Source of the DNA: Bacilli bacterium
GTDB taxonomy: Bacteria; Bacillota_I; Bacilli_A; RF39; UBA660
Assembly: GCA_017541325.1 (NCBI GenBank)
Contig: JAFXZI010000003.1
Location: 92,191-156,190, forward strand
DNA length: 64,000 nucleotides
Reading direction: 5' to 3'
Positions within the stretch are counted from its first letter, which is position 1. Each line of letters opens with the position of its first letter. This document shows positions 54,672-62,672 of the stretch, one piece after another. The notes beneath the pieces were generated by a model. That model ran no database searches and had not been told where the DNA came from. It saw only the letters and a list, made by a program, of their open reading frames with translations. The position numbers and the translations under genes were made by a program.

Positions 54672-55856
54672 TTATTCATCAGCTAAATTATCGAAGTATC
54701 CTTGAATAAATACTACAGGAGTACCTTTGTCTCCAGAACCACTAGTTAAATCACATAAAGAACCAATTAAATCTGTATATCTTCTTGGAGTAGTTCCTTG
54801 AGTAATCATTTGTCCTTTTAATTCTTTAGCTTTATTTCTTATTTCTTCACGCATTGCACGTTCTAGATCATCTCCTGATACATCAGCTAGTTTATTATCT
54901 GATACAAATTTAAGTTTAATTTCATTTGGTGTTCCTTCTAATCCACTAGTATAAGCAGGAGATACAACAGGATCTGCTAGTTCCCATATTTTTCCTACTG
55001 GATCTTTAAATGCTCCATCTCCATATACCATTACTTCAATTGTTTTACCAGTTGCATCTTTTAATTTCTTTTGAATATTTTCAACTAATGTTTGTCCAGT
55101 TCGTGGGAATAATTTTAATCTTTCTTCTGTAGATTTATTAGATCCTAGAAGTCCATATTTTTCATTATATCCAGAACCATTAATAGAAGAAGTCATTATC
55201 TCATACATTCCATATACATGAGCTCCCATTTCTTCTAATCTTTTCTTAGTTTTAAATCTAGTATGAATATCACAATTAATTACATCTTTAGTATAATTTA
55301 ATATTTCAGTTGGATCATTTGAAAGAATGAACTCTGCTTCACAATTTTCACTTTCTATTAATTCTTTGTAAAACTTAATCATATTAATACCAGTAAATGG
55401 ATGAACAAATGTACCAAAGTTTTTCATATATTCATCTTCAGTAATTACACTACCTAAATCAAAACTACTTTTTTCAAATTGTTCTTCATCTAATATTCCA
55501 TTTCCTACTTCATCACTTGGAAATGATAGTAGCATAGTTATTTTATCCATACTTCTTGCAAAAGATTTTAAGATAATTGAAAATCTATTTCTACTTAGTA
55601 TTGGAAAAACTAATCCTAAATGTCTACTGTCAAATTTAGAATGAATATCTTCTACTATTTGATCTACTGTAACATAATTACCTTCTGAAATACCTACTAC
55701 CGCTTCTGTAATCGCTACTATATCTCTATCTCTAAATTCAAAATTTTCTTCTTTACTTGCCTCTATTAAAGAATTTACTACTATATCTTCTAGGTTAGCA
55801 TTTTCTCTAATAATAGGAGTTCTTATACCCCTAACTACTGTTCCTACTTTTCTCAT
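54672..55856 (-). CDS. Coenzyme F420-0:L-glutamate ligase (CofE)-like protein
   Basis: The 394-residue protein resembles the F420 ligase family: VGTVVRGIRTPIIRENANLEDIV at the start, DRDIVAITEAVVGISEGNYV, VYGDGAFKDPVGKIWELADPV in part, and GTTPRRYTDLIGSLCDLTSGSGDKGTPVVF. No other F420 gene is present, and Bacilli of this kind are not known to make F420. Related proteins occur in other non-F420 Bacillota, probably as ATP/GTP-dependent amino-acid or peptide ligases of unknown substrate. It is a lone minus-strand gene. Confidence 0.75.
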   Translation of the reverse strand: MRKVGTVVRGIRTPIIRENANLEDIVVNSLIEASKEENFEFRDRDIVAITEAVVGISEGNYVTVDQIVEDIHSKFDSRHLGLVFPILSRNRFSIILKSFARSMDKITMLLSFPSDEVGNGILDEEQFEKSSFDLGSVITEDEYMKNFGTFVHPFTGINMIKFYKELIESENCEAEFILSNDPTEILNYTKDVINCDIHTRFKTKKRLEEMGAHVYGMYEIMTSSINGSGYNEKYGLLGSNKSTEERLKLFPRTGQTLVENIQKKLKDATGKTIEVMVYGDGAFKDPVGKIWELADPVVSPAYTSGLEGTPNEIKLKFVSDNKLADVSGDDLERAMREEIRNKAKELKGQMITQGTTPRRYTDLIGSLCDLTSGSGDKGTPVVFIQGYFDNLADE

Positions 55857-55913
55857 ATATACCTCCTAATTTTATTTTATCATAATTTTATATAAAAAAG
55901 TAATGACATCTAA

Positions 55914-55943
55914 TTGGACTTTATTATTTGATTTTGATATAAT
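55914..55943 (+). promoter_or_regulatory. Promoter of the ABC exporter operon
   Basis: TTGGAC (55914-55919) and TATAAT (55938-55943) have an 18-base spacer and a TG upstream of the -10. Confidence 0.65.
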
Positions 55944-55958
55944 ATCTTTGGTGATTTT

Positions 55959-56741
55959 ATGAGAAAGTTTTTTCATAATATTAGAAAATATAACAAATAT
56001 GCAATTAGATCAGCTAAAGCCGAACTTAAAAGTGAAGTTGCCGATTCTTATTTAAACTGGTTATGGTGGATTATTGAACCATTCTGTTTTATGCTTATTT
56101 ATACCTTTATATTTGGTGTTGTATTTAAAAATAATGAATTATATTTTGCATCTTTTGTAATGGTAGGACAAGCAGCATGGCAATTCTTTGAAAGAATGCT
56201 TACTGGAAGTGTTAACTTAATTTTAAATAATAGGGACTTAGTTACAAAAGTATATGTTCCTAAATATATACTTCTATATTCTAAATCTCTTACATATTTA
56301 TTTAAGATGTTTATTTCATTAGGTTTAGCATTTGGATTAATGCTATTCCAACATGTACCACTTTCATGGCATATAATATTTGCAATTCCTGTATTAATGA
56401 TTTTATATTTAGTATCATTTGGTATTGGTTTATTATTAATGCACTTTGGAGTTACTTTAAACGACTTAGCTAATTTAACAAATATTGCATTAAAGATGTT
56501 ATTCTATTTATCAGGTGTATTCTTTAATATTAGAAAAAGATTAAAAGGTACTGTAGGTTATTTTATATTAAGACTTAATCCAGCAGCTTTTTTAATGGAT
56601 GAACTTAGAAAAGCACTTATATATGCTGATATGCCTAATTTTAAATGGTTGTTATTATGGACTGTTGCAGGTGCATTATTAACTGCTTTAGGTATTAGAG
56701 TAATTCATAAAAATGAAAACAGTTATGCGAAGGTGATCTAA
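55959..56741 (+). CDS. ABC-2 type polymer export permease (TagG/Wzm-like)
   Basis: The 260-residue membrane protein has about six helices and the ABC-2 permease motifs of polysaccharide and teichoic acid exporters: YLNWLWWIIEPFCFMLIYTFIFGVVF in part, NRDLVTKVYVPKYILL, and the RLNPAAFLMDELRKAL element near residue 210. The TAATG overlap with the ATPase gene shows coupling. The polymer is unknown; the LCP transferase elsewhere in the window is a plausible downstream partner. Confidence 0.9.
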   Translation: MRKFFHNIRKYNKYAIRSAKAELKSEVADSYLNWLWWIIEPFCFMLIYTFIFGVVFKNNELYFASFVMVGQAAWQFFERMLTGSVNLILNNRDLVTKVYVPKYILLYSKSLTYLFKMFISLGLAFGLMLFQHVPLSWHIIFAIPVLMILYLVSFGIGLLLMHFGVTLNDLANLTNIALKMLFYLSGVFFNIRKRLKGTVGYFILRLNPAAFLMDELRKALIYADMPNFKWLLLWTVAGALLTALGIRVIHKNENSYAKVI

Positions 56742-57496
56742 TGAAAAAGAAAAATGAAAAAGCTCCTAAAAAGATAGCGATTACTGTTAGTAATTTACAT
56801 GTTACTTATAGAGGACTTAAAAAGACTTCTATTAGAGCTTCATGGAAACATTTTGGAGATAAAATTGAAAAATTTGAAGCTTTAAAAGGTATTTCTTTTG
56901 AAGTAGAAGAAGGAAAAATACTTGGTATTATTGGTAAGAATGGTTCTGGAAAATCTACAATGTTAAGAGCAATAGCTGGAATATTCTCACCAGATAAAGG
57001 TAAAATTAATCTACATGGTAATACAATTTCTCTTCTTTCTATAGGTGTTGGTTTTAACAAAAAATTAACAGGAAAAGAAAATATTTACTTATCAGGAATG
57101 CTTTTAGGATTTAGTGAAGAGGAAATAAAATCTAAAGAAAAAGCTATTATAGAGTTTGCTGATATTGGAGATTTTATAAATAAACCAGTAAAAACTTATT
57201 CTAGTGGAATGTATTCAAAACTAGCTTTTGCTATAACTGCAATTCTTGAAACTGACATTATGTTAATAGATGAAGTCTTATCTGTTGGAGATCAAACGTT
57301 CAAGAGTAAGAGTTATAACAAGATGAAAGAATTAATATCAGATGATAAGAGAACTGTTATAATTGTTTCACATAATTTGGATACAATAAAAAATCTATGT
57401 GATGAAATATTGTGGATAAATGATGGAGAACAAGTAATGAAAGGTAGTGCTGATGAAGTTCTTCCAAAATATGAAGAATTTATGAAAACTTTATAA
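56741..57496 (+). CDS. ABC transporter ATPase for polymer export (TagH/Wzt-like)
   Basis: The 251-residue protein has an extended N-terminal strand region typical of TagH/Wzt (ITVSNLHVTYRG..KTSIRAS), Walker A GIIGKNGSGKST, the signature-like YSSGMYSKLAFA, Walker B DIMLIDEVLSVGD, and the SHN H-loop. It stops near residue 250, so it lacks the C-terminal polymer-binding domain of full TagH or Wzt. Coupled to the permease upstream. Confidence 0.93.
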   Translation: MKKKNEKAPKKIAITVSNLHVTYRGLKKTSIRASWKHFGDKIEKFEALKGISFEVEEGKILGIIGKNGSGKSTMLRAIAGIFSPDKGKINLHGNTISLLSIGVGFNKKLTGKENIYLSGMLLGFSEEEIKSKEKAIIEFADIGDFINKPVKTYSSGMYSKLAFAITAILETDIMLIDEVLSVGDQTFKSKSYNKMKELISDDKRTVIIVSHNLDTIKNLCDEILWINDGEQVMKGSADEVLPKYEEFMKTL

Positions 57497-57521
57497 AATA
57501 CATAGTAATATGTATTTTTTT
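57496..57521 (+). terminator. Terminator of the ABC exporter operon
   Basis: AAATACATA-GTAA-TATGTATTT followed by T-run, overlapping the stop. Confidence 0.88.
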
Positions 57522-57538
57522 ATTTCTGTCCTTTTTAA

Positions 57539-57567
57539 TTGAAAAAGGATAATAAAAATGTTATCAT
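57539..57567 (+). promoter_or_regulatory. Promoter of the repeat-tailed membrane protein gene
   Basis: TTGAAA (57539-57544) and TATCAT (57562-57567) have a 17-base spacer and an upstream TG. Confidence 0.6.
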
Positions 57568-57591
57568 AGAGAAGAATAGAGGGTGATTATA

Positions 57592-58110
57592 GTGGGTATA
57601 GTTATTAACTTCTTAGAATATGGTGTAAGAGGAATTTGGTTCTTTCTTTGGTTCCTAATTTTTATGATTCTTGCATTTGCATGTTTAGGAGTTATTGGAA
57701 ATAAACAAGCTAAGAAAAAACAAGCAGATTTATTAGAGAAAAGAAAAAAACTAGCAGAAGAAGAACAAGCTAAGGCTAAAGCTCAAATGGAGAAAAATGC
57801 TCAATTTGGTGGAATAGATACTACACTTGATCCTACTCTTCAAAAAAATGAAGAAACAAAAAAAGAGGTTGCCCCAGTACCAGCTGCTGCAACACCTGCA
57901 CCAGTAGATAATACAAAACCAATTGTTGAAGAAAATAAAGAAGAGGTAAAAGAAGAAGTACCTGCTGTACTTGACCTTGATGCAGTATCAACTGATGCGA
58001 CTGATAAACCAGTAGATAATACTGCACCAATAGTTGAAGAAAACAAAGAAGAAGTAAAAGAAGAAGTTCCAGCTGTTTTAGTTATTAACGAAGACGGAAC
58101 ATCTGGATAA
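57592..58110 (+). CDS. Membrane protein with acidic repeated C-terminal tail
   Basis: The 172-residue protein has a hydrophobic helix (~12-32, GIWFFLWFLIFMILAFACLG), a Lys-rich coiled stretch with AKAKAQMEKNAQ, then a Pro/Ala/Glu-rich tail. The tail holds two near-identical units of PVDNT(K/A)PIVEENKEEVK with EEVPAVL. GTG at 57592 is chosen because GAGGGTGAT precedes it; an earlier in-frame GTG lies inside the Shine-Dalgarno. The tail resembles cell-surface or cytoplasmic spacer regions. Function unknown. Confidence 0.65.
   Translation: MGIVINFLEYGVRGIWFFLWFLIFMILAFACLGVIGNKQAKKKQADLLEKRKKLAEEEQAKAKAQMEKNAQFGGIDTTLDPTLQKNEETKKEVAPVPAAATPAPVDNTKPIVEENKEEVKEEVPAVLDLDAVSTDATDKPVDNTAPIVEENKEEVKEEVPAVLVINEDGTSG
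57901..58080 (+). repeat. Two 72-base coding repeats in the acidic tail
   Basis: Segments 57901-57972 and 58009-58080 begin CCAGTAGATAATAC and CCAGTAGATAATACT and encode the same 24-residue unit; their spacing is 108 bases. They differ mainly at third positions, so the duplication is not very recent. Confidence 0.8.
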
Positions 58111-58164
58111 CTTTACTATAACAATAGATTTTTATATAATAAGTAAGCACAAACGGAGGTTAAT

Positions 58165-58992
58165 ATGAATATTTCTATAGATTTAATATTTACTATTTTA
58201 AATAAAACAATAGATATATTACTAGTATGGTTAATATTTTATTACATATTGAAATTAATAAAAGATAATGTAAAATTAACTCTTATTTTTAAAGGAGTTT
58301 TAATATTAGTAGTACTTGAAATAGTATCTAGTGTATTCCATTTTAGAACAATTGGAATGTTACTAGAATATATAATTATGTGGGGACCACTTGCCCTAAT
58401 TGTTATCTTTCAACCAGAGATTAGAACTGCTCTTGAGCAACTAGGAAGAAGTCAATTACTTGGTCGTCATAAAGTATTATCAGTTGATGAAAGAGAACGT
58501 CTTGTATATGAAATCGTTACTGCAATGGATCAACTTAGAAAATCAAGAATCGGAGCTTTAATTGTAATTGAAAGAGATGTTAGTTTATCTGATTATATAG
58601 AAAAAGCAAAGAAAGTTTATGCTGATATAACATCTGATTTGTTAGTATCAATTTTCTTCCCAAATAACCCATTACATGATGGTGGAGTTATTATTCAAGG
58701 AGATAGAATTAGTTGTGCTGGGGCTGTATTTCCAACAAGTGGAAATGTTAAAAATAATAAACATTTAGGAACAAGACATAGGGCTGGTCTTGGAATAAGT
58801 GAAGAGACAGATGCAATTGTATTAATTGTTTCTGAAGAAACTGGTCGTTTATCAGTATGTTTAAAAGGAGAATTATTCTATAACTTATCAATAGATGATG
58901 TTAGAATGACTCTTATAGATGAATTAAGACCAAAACAAGAAAATGATTTTGAAGAATTAGATGAGGAAGAGATTTATGAAGAAAACAAATAA
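58165..58992 (+). CDS. cdaA: Diadenylate cyclase CdaA
   Basis: CdaA makes c-di-AMP from two ATP. The 275-residue protein has three N-terminal membrane helices (to ~80) and the DAC domain with LHDGGVIIQGDRISCAGAVFP (residues ~170-190) and GTRHRAGLGISEETDA, then VSEETGRLSV. The catalytic DGA motif reads DGG here; RHR is intact. GGAGG lies before the ATG. Its end overlaps cdaR by 17 bases. In Bacillota this messenger controls potassium and cell-wall homeostasis. Confidence 0.95.
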   Translation: MNISIDLIFTILNKTIDILLVWLIFYYILKLIKDNVKLTLIFKGVLILVVLEIVSSVFHFRTIGMLLEYIIMWGPLALIVIFQPEIRTALEQLGRSQLLGRHKVLSVDERERLVYEIVTAMDQLRKSRIGALIVIERDVSLSDYIEKAKKVYADITSDLLVSIFFPNNPLHDGGVIIQGDRISCAGAVFPTSGNVKNNKHLGTRHRAGLGISEETDAIVLIVSEETGRLSVCLKGELFYNLSIDDVRMTLIDELRPKQENDFEELDEEEIYEENK

Positions 58993-60325
58993 GAAAAAGA
59001 ATATATTTAGCCCAATAGTAAATTTCTTTGATAAGTATTTAATAAGTCCTATAACAAAACTAATTTTATATATTACAGATTATTTTAAAAATAATAATAA
59101 AGGTATTGAAAGGATCTTAAATAATAGACAAGCATTAATTATTATTTCATTAGTATTTGCCCTTCTTACATTCTATGTAATAGACCAAAAGGGTGTATCT
59201 ATTGTTGATGATAATGCTGAAATATTATACGGAATTCCAGTAAGTGCAGTTTATAATGAAGAAGCTTATGTTATTGAAGGACTTCCTGAAACTGTAGATG
59301 TTACTTTAATTGGTAAAAAGTGGAATGTTTATTTAGCTAAACAATATCCAGCTGATGAAATATCAGTAGATTTATCGGATTTAACACCAGGAACACATAA
59401 AGTAAATCTTAATTATAAACAAAATGTATCATCTGTTAACTATAAAGTTGATCCATCTTCTGTAACAGTTGTTGTTTATAAGAAAATGTCATCTTCTCGT
59501 GAAGTTACTGCAGATGTAATACATAAAGATAATTTAGATAAAAAATTAAATGTTGATAGTATTACTCTTAATAAAGATAAAGTAACTATTAAAGGAGCAG
59601 AGTATAAACTTAATGAAGTAGCATCAGTTAAAGCTCTTATTGATATAGATCATTTAACTAATCAAAAAGAAGGTACTCAAGTACTTAAAGATATTCCATT
59701 AATTGCTTATGATAAAAATGGAGAGATAGTTGATGTTGAAATAGTTCCTGAATCTTTAGAAGCAGAAATAGTTATTTCATCACCAAGTAAAGTAGTACCA
59801 ATTAATATAGAAACAGAAGGAAAACTTCAAGATATAGCAATTTCTTCATTAACTCCAAGCGTTAACGAAGTAACACTATATGGCTCTCAAGAAGCGTTAG
59901 ATAAGATTGATTATCTTCCTGTTAAGATTGATATTTCAGGAATTACAGATAATAAGAACTATACAGTTAACTTAACTAATCCAACTGGAATAAGAGAGAT
60001 CAGTGTTAAAACTATTACAGTAAAAGTATCAGTAGATGCAATCGCTACAACTGAAGTTGATAATGTTAAAATAAATATTACTAATCTTGCAAAAGGATAT
60101 ACTGCACAAGCTGCAAACTCAGAGTCTTCTGCGATAACAGTTATTGTTCAAGGAAGTAAAACAGTTATTGATAAACTTGATAAGTCAACAATTAATGCAA
60201 CTGTAGACTTACAAGGACTTGGTGTTGGTGAACACGAAGTTGAAGTAACAGTAAATGGGGCTGACAGCAAGTTATCATATACTCCTCGTGTTAAGAAAGT
60301 AAAAGTAATAATATCTAAAAAATAA
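58976..60325 (+). CDS. cdaR: CdaR (YbbR-domain) regulator of CdaA
   Basis: CdaR binds CdaA and tunes c-di-AMP production. The 449-residue protein has a cytoplasmic basic start, a membrane helix near residue ~45-62 (ALIIISLVFALLTFYVI) and four YbbR-like repeats outside, with strands of the form VPVSAVYNEEAYVIEGLPETVDVTL and IDISGITDNKNYTVNL. The ATG at 58976 is chosen because GAGGAAGAG precedes it. The usual third gene, glmM, is not in this window; the next gene is the thioredoxin-like protein after a terminator. Confidence 0.9.
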   Translation: MKKTNKKKNIFSPIVNFFDKYLISPITKLILYITDYFKNNNKGIERILNNRQALIIISLVFALLTFYVIDQKGVSIVDDNAEILYGIPVSAVYNEEAYVIEGLPETVDVTLIGKKWNVYLAKQYPADEISVDLSDLTPGTHKVNLNYKQNVSSVNYKVDPSSVTVVVYKKMSSSREVTADVIHKDNLDKKLNVDSITLNKDKVTIKGAEYKLNEVASVKALIDIDHLTNQKEGTQVLKDIPLIAYDKNGEIVDVEIVPESLEAEIVISSPSKVVPINIETEGKLQDIAISSLTPSVNEVTLYGSQEALDKIDYLPVKIDISGITDNKNYTVNLTNPTGIREISVKTITVKVSVDAIATTEVDNVKINITNLAKGYTAQAANSESSAITVIVQGSKTVIDKLDKSTINATVDLQGLGVGEHEVEVTVNGADSKLSYTPRVKKVKVIISKK

Positions 60326-60327
60326 TT

Positions 60328-60356
60328 AAACAAGCCATAACGGCTTGTTTTTTTTA
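60328..60356 (+). terminator. cdaR terminator
   Basis: AAACAAGCC-ATAAC-GGCTTGTTT followed by T-run. Confidence 0.93.
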
Positions 60357-60413
60357 TATTTTTCTTTATTTTTATAATTTAAATTGATATAATTTATTTG
60401 GGTGATGATGTTT

Positions 60414-61127
60414 ATGGCAAAAAAGGTTGAAGAGAAAAAGACCGTAAAGAAAACAACAAAGAAGACAACTACTAAGAAAAAAGAAGAAGTAGAAAAAGAA
60501 ATTAAAAATAAAGAAATAGATGAAGAAGTCGAATTTGAAGAATTCGATGATGAAGATTTTGAAGAAGTAAAGCCAATGTATAAAGAAAAAAAATCTAAAA
60601 TACCTAGAAGAAAGAAAAAAGAAGATGTTTTAGGTGATTCTTTATTAAAACAAAATGCAGAGATAGTTAATTTTTTTAAGATCTTAGTTGCAGTTATAGT
60701 ATTCATTGGAATATTTTATTTCGTTGTAGCTCTTCTTAGAGGAGAAATTGGTAAAAAAGATGATACTAAAAATGAAGAAGAAGTAACTACTATTCAAAAT
60801 GAAAAGGTTTTAGCATCTTCAGTATTTACTAAAGCTGATAAAGAGTATTATGTTTTATTTATAGATAGTAAAGATAAAAATGTATCAACTTATACAACAA
60901 TGCTTGCTGACTATAAACAAAAAAATACTGGTATTCCAATGTTTTACGTTGATTTAAGCAGTAAGTTTAATAAAGATGTTATATCTGAAGATACTAATAG
61001 TAAAGCTCAAGAATATGATGAATTAAAAGTAACTCATCCTACATTAATACATATTAAAAATGGTAAGAATGTAGATTATTATGAAAATGATGAAGTTACA
61101 GAAGAAATGATTTCATTAAATAAATAA
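60414..61127 (+). CDS. Membrane-anchored thioredoxin-fold protein without CxxC
   Basis: The 237-residue protein has a Lys/Thr-rich cytoplasmic start, an acidic stretch, a membrane helix (~88-108) and an outer domain (~130-237) with the thioredoxin cis-Pro feature THPTLIHIKNGK (P209). The catalytic CxxC is missing; the loop reads DSKDKNV. It could bind partners or substrates rather than catalyse redox. The ATG at 60414 is chosen for the GGGTGAT upstream; the start overlaps several in-frame ATGs. Confidence 0.7.
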   Translation: MAKKVEEKKTVKKTTKKTTTKKKEEVEKEIKNKEIDEEVEFEEFDDEDFEEVKPMYKEKKSKIPRRKKKEDVLGDSLLKQNAEIVNFFKILVAVIVFIGIFYFVVALLRGEIGKKDDTKNEEEVTTIQNEKVLASSVFTKADKEYYVLFIDSKDKNVSTYTTMLADYKQKNTGIPMFYVDLSSKFNKDVISEDTNSKAQEYDELKVTHPTLIHIKNGKNVDYYENDEVTEEMISLNK

Positions 61128-61144
61128 CTCCTCTGGAGTTATAT

Positions 61145-61221
61145 GCCTCAATAGCTCAGTTGGTTAGAGCACTTGACTGTTAATCAAGGGGTCCTAGGTT
61201 CAAGTCCCAGTTGAGGCGCCA
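61145..61221 (+). tRNA. tRNA-Asn (GTT)
   Basis: GCCTCAA pairs with TTGAGGC, CCA is encoded, and CTTGA/TCAAG encloses CTGTTAA, giving anticodon GTT. D and T arms are normal. A short hairpin (ATAACTCC-TCT-GGAGTTAT) separates it from the upstream gene. Confidence 0.98.
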
Positions 61222-61233
61222 TTTATGTAAAAT

Positions 61234-61262
61234 AATCATTACGAAAGTAATGATTTTTTTTT
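61234..61262 (+). terminator. Terminator after tRNA-Asn
   Basis: AATCATTAC-GAAA-GTAATGATT followed by T-run. Confidence 0.93.
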
Positions 61263-61307
61263 GTAATTATGTTAAACTATTTTTAGTGTATGATAGGAGT
61301 GATTTAG

Positions 61308-62567
61308 ATGACTAATGATAAAAATAAAAAAACAACAAAGACAGTTAATCGTGCAAAAATAAAAAAACCAATTATAAAAAAAGAAGAAATAAAAATAGAT
61401 AAAACTCCAAAAAAAGAAGAACCTGTTACATTTAATTTAATTGAAGTTATTATTATAATGATAATTACTGCAATATTTGGAATTCTTGTTGGAAGTAGTG
61501 TAACATTCTTTAAAACTAATGTCTTAAAAACTAAATCAAATCCTGATAAATTTGATGAATTTATTGAAGTATATGATGAATTAATGGAGAACTACTATGA
61601 GGATTTAAATGGTGATGATTTAATTGAATCTGGTATTAAAGGAATGCTTCATTATTTAGGTGATACTTATTCTGAATACTTTAATGAAGAAGAAACAAAT
61701 TCTTTAATGGAAACTTTAGAAGGTGAATTTACTGGACTTGGAGTAAATATTACTTTAAATGATCAAGACGAAGTATATATTCTTTCTATTATTCCAGATA
61801 GTCCTGCAGAAAGAGCTAAATTCCAAGCAGGAGATGTTTTCCTTGAAGTAGATGGAAAAAAAGTAAAAGGATATACACCTGATGAGTTATCTGTATTAAT
61901 TAGAGGTAAAACAGGATCTAAATGTAAAGTTTTAGTTAGAAGAGGAACTGAAGAAAAAGAAATAACATTTACTAGAGGAACAGTTGAAATTCCATCAGTA
62001 TCATCTGAATTAAGAGATGAAAATGTTGGATATATTGCAATTAGTATTTTTGCAAAAAATACAAGAGAACAATTAGAAAAAGCAATTTATAATCTAAGAT
62101 TACAAGGTGCAAAATACTTTGTTATTGATGTTAGAAATAATGCTGGTGGATTACTTACTAGTGCTGAGGAGATATCATCTTTATTCTTAAATGAAGGAGA
62201 AGTAATATATCAATTAAGTGATCAAAGTGGTATTAAATCAATAAAAGCTACTGAAGATAAAGACTATTCATTAAATATGGCAATACTTATTAATGGAGGT
62301 TCAGCATCAGGTGCAGAAATATTTGCAGCTGCTCTTAATGAAAATTTAAATGTACCTTTAGTAGGAACTAAAACATTTGGTAAAGGTTCTGTTCAAATAA
62401 CTAAAGGATTATCTGATGGAAGTTTAATTAAATATACTATTCAAGAGTGGTTAACACCAAAAGGAAATCACGTAAATAATGTAGGAATTAAACCTACATA
62501 TAACGTAGAATTAACTGGTGAAGGAGATGCTCAATACAAAAAAGCAGTAGAAATAATTAAAAAATAG
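61308..62567 (+). CDS. S41-family C-terminal processing peptidase (CtpA-like)
   Basis: The 419-residue protein has a basic cytoplasmic start, a membrane helix (~44-66), a PDZ domain (~135-215, containing GLGVNITLNDQDEVYI and GDVFLEVDGKKVKG), and the S41 catalytic region. The Ser-Lys dyad is S334 in NGGSASGAEIF and K359 in GTKTFGKGSVQ, separated by 25 residues as in the family. CtpA-type proteases trim or degrade envelope proteins. AGGAGTGAT precedes the ATG. It ends in a terminator. Confidence 0.93.
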   Translation: MTNDKNKKTTKTVNRAKIKKPIIKKEEIKIDKTPKKEEPVTFNLIEVIIIMIITAIFGILVGSSVTFFKTNVLKTKSNPDKFDEFIEVYDELMENYYEDLNGDDLIESGIKGMLHYLGDTYSEYFNEEETNSLMETLEGEFTGLGVNITLNDQDEVYILSIIPDSPAERAKFQAGDVFLEVDGKKVKGYTPDELSVLIRGKTGSKCKVLVRRGTEEKEITFTRGTVEIPSVSSELRDENVGYIAISIFAKNTREQLEKAIYNLRLQGAKYFVIDVRNNAGGLLTSAEEISSLFLNEGEVIYQLSDQSGIKSIKATEDKDYSLNMAILINGGSASGAEIFAAALNENLNVPLVGTKTFGKGSVQITKGLSDGSLIKYTIQEWLTPKGNHVNNVGIKPTYNVELTGEGDAQYKKAVEIIKK

Positions 62568-62590
62568 AAGGAGAAATCCTTCTTTTTATT
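62566..62590 (+). terminator. Terminator of the S41 peptidase gene
   Basis: AGAAGG-AGAAAT-CCTTCT followed by TTTTATTTT. Confidence 0.85.
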
Positions 62591-62611
62591 TTATATAAAT
62601 AGACCATTTGT

Positions 62612-62640
62612 TTGACTTTTTAAAAAAAAAGTGGTATTAT
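62612..62640 (+). promoter_or_regulatory. Promoter of the thioester adhesin gene
   Basis: TTGACT (62612-62617) and TATTAT (62635-62640) have a 17-base spacer. Confidence 0.75.
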
Positions 62641-62672
62641 ATACGGCAATAAACAAATTGGGGGGTAAAAGT

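Noticed and set aside
54672..55856. F420 biosynthesis locus
   Set aside because: Only a CofE-like gene is present; no other pathway gene in the window.
57833..58046. Two minus-strand frames rich in Gln/Leu or Ser opposite the acidic repeat tail
   Set aside because: Low-complexity antisense of the repeated Glu/Lys codons.
57901..58080. Possible CRISPR or mobile repeat
   Set aside because: The repeats are two, in frame, and differ at silent positions; they are coding duplications.
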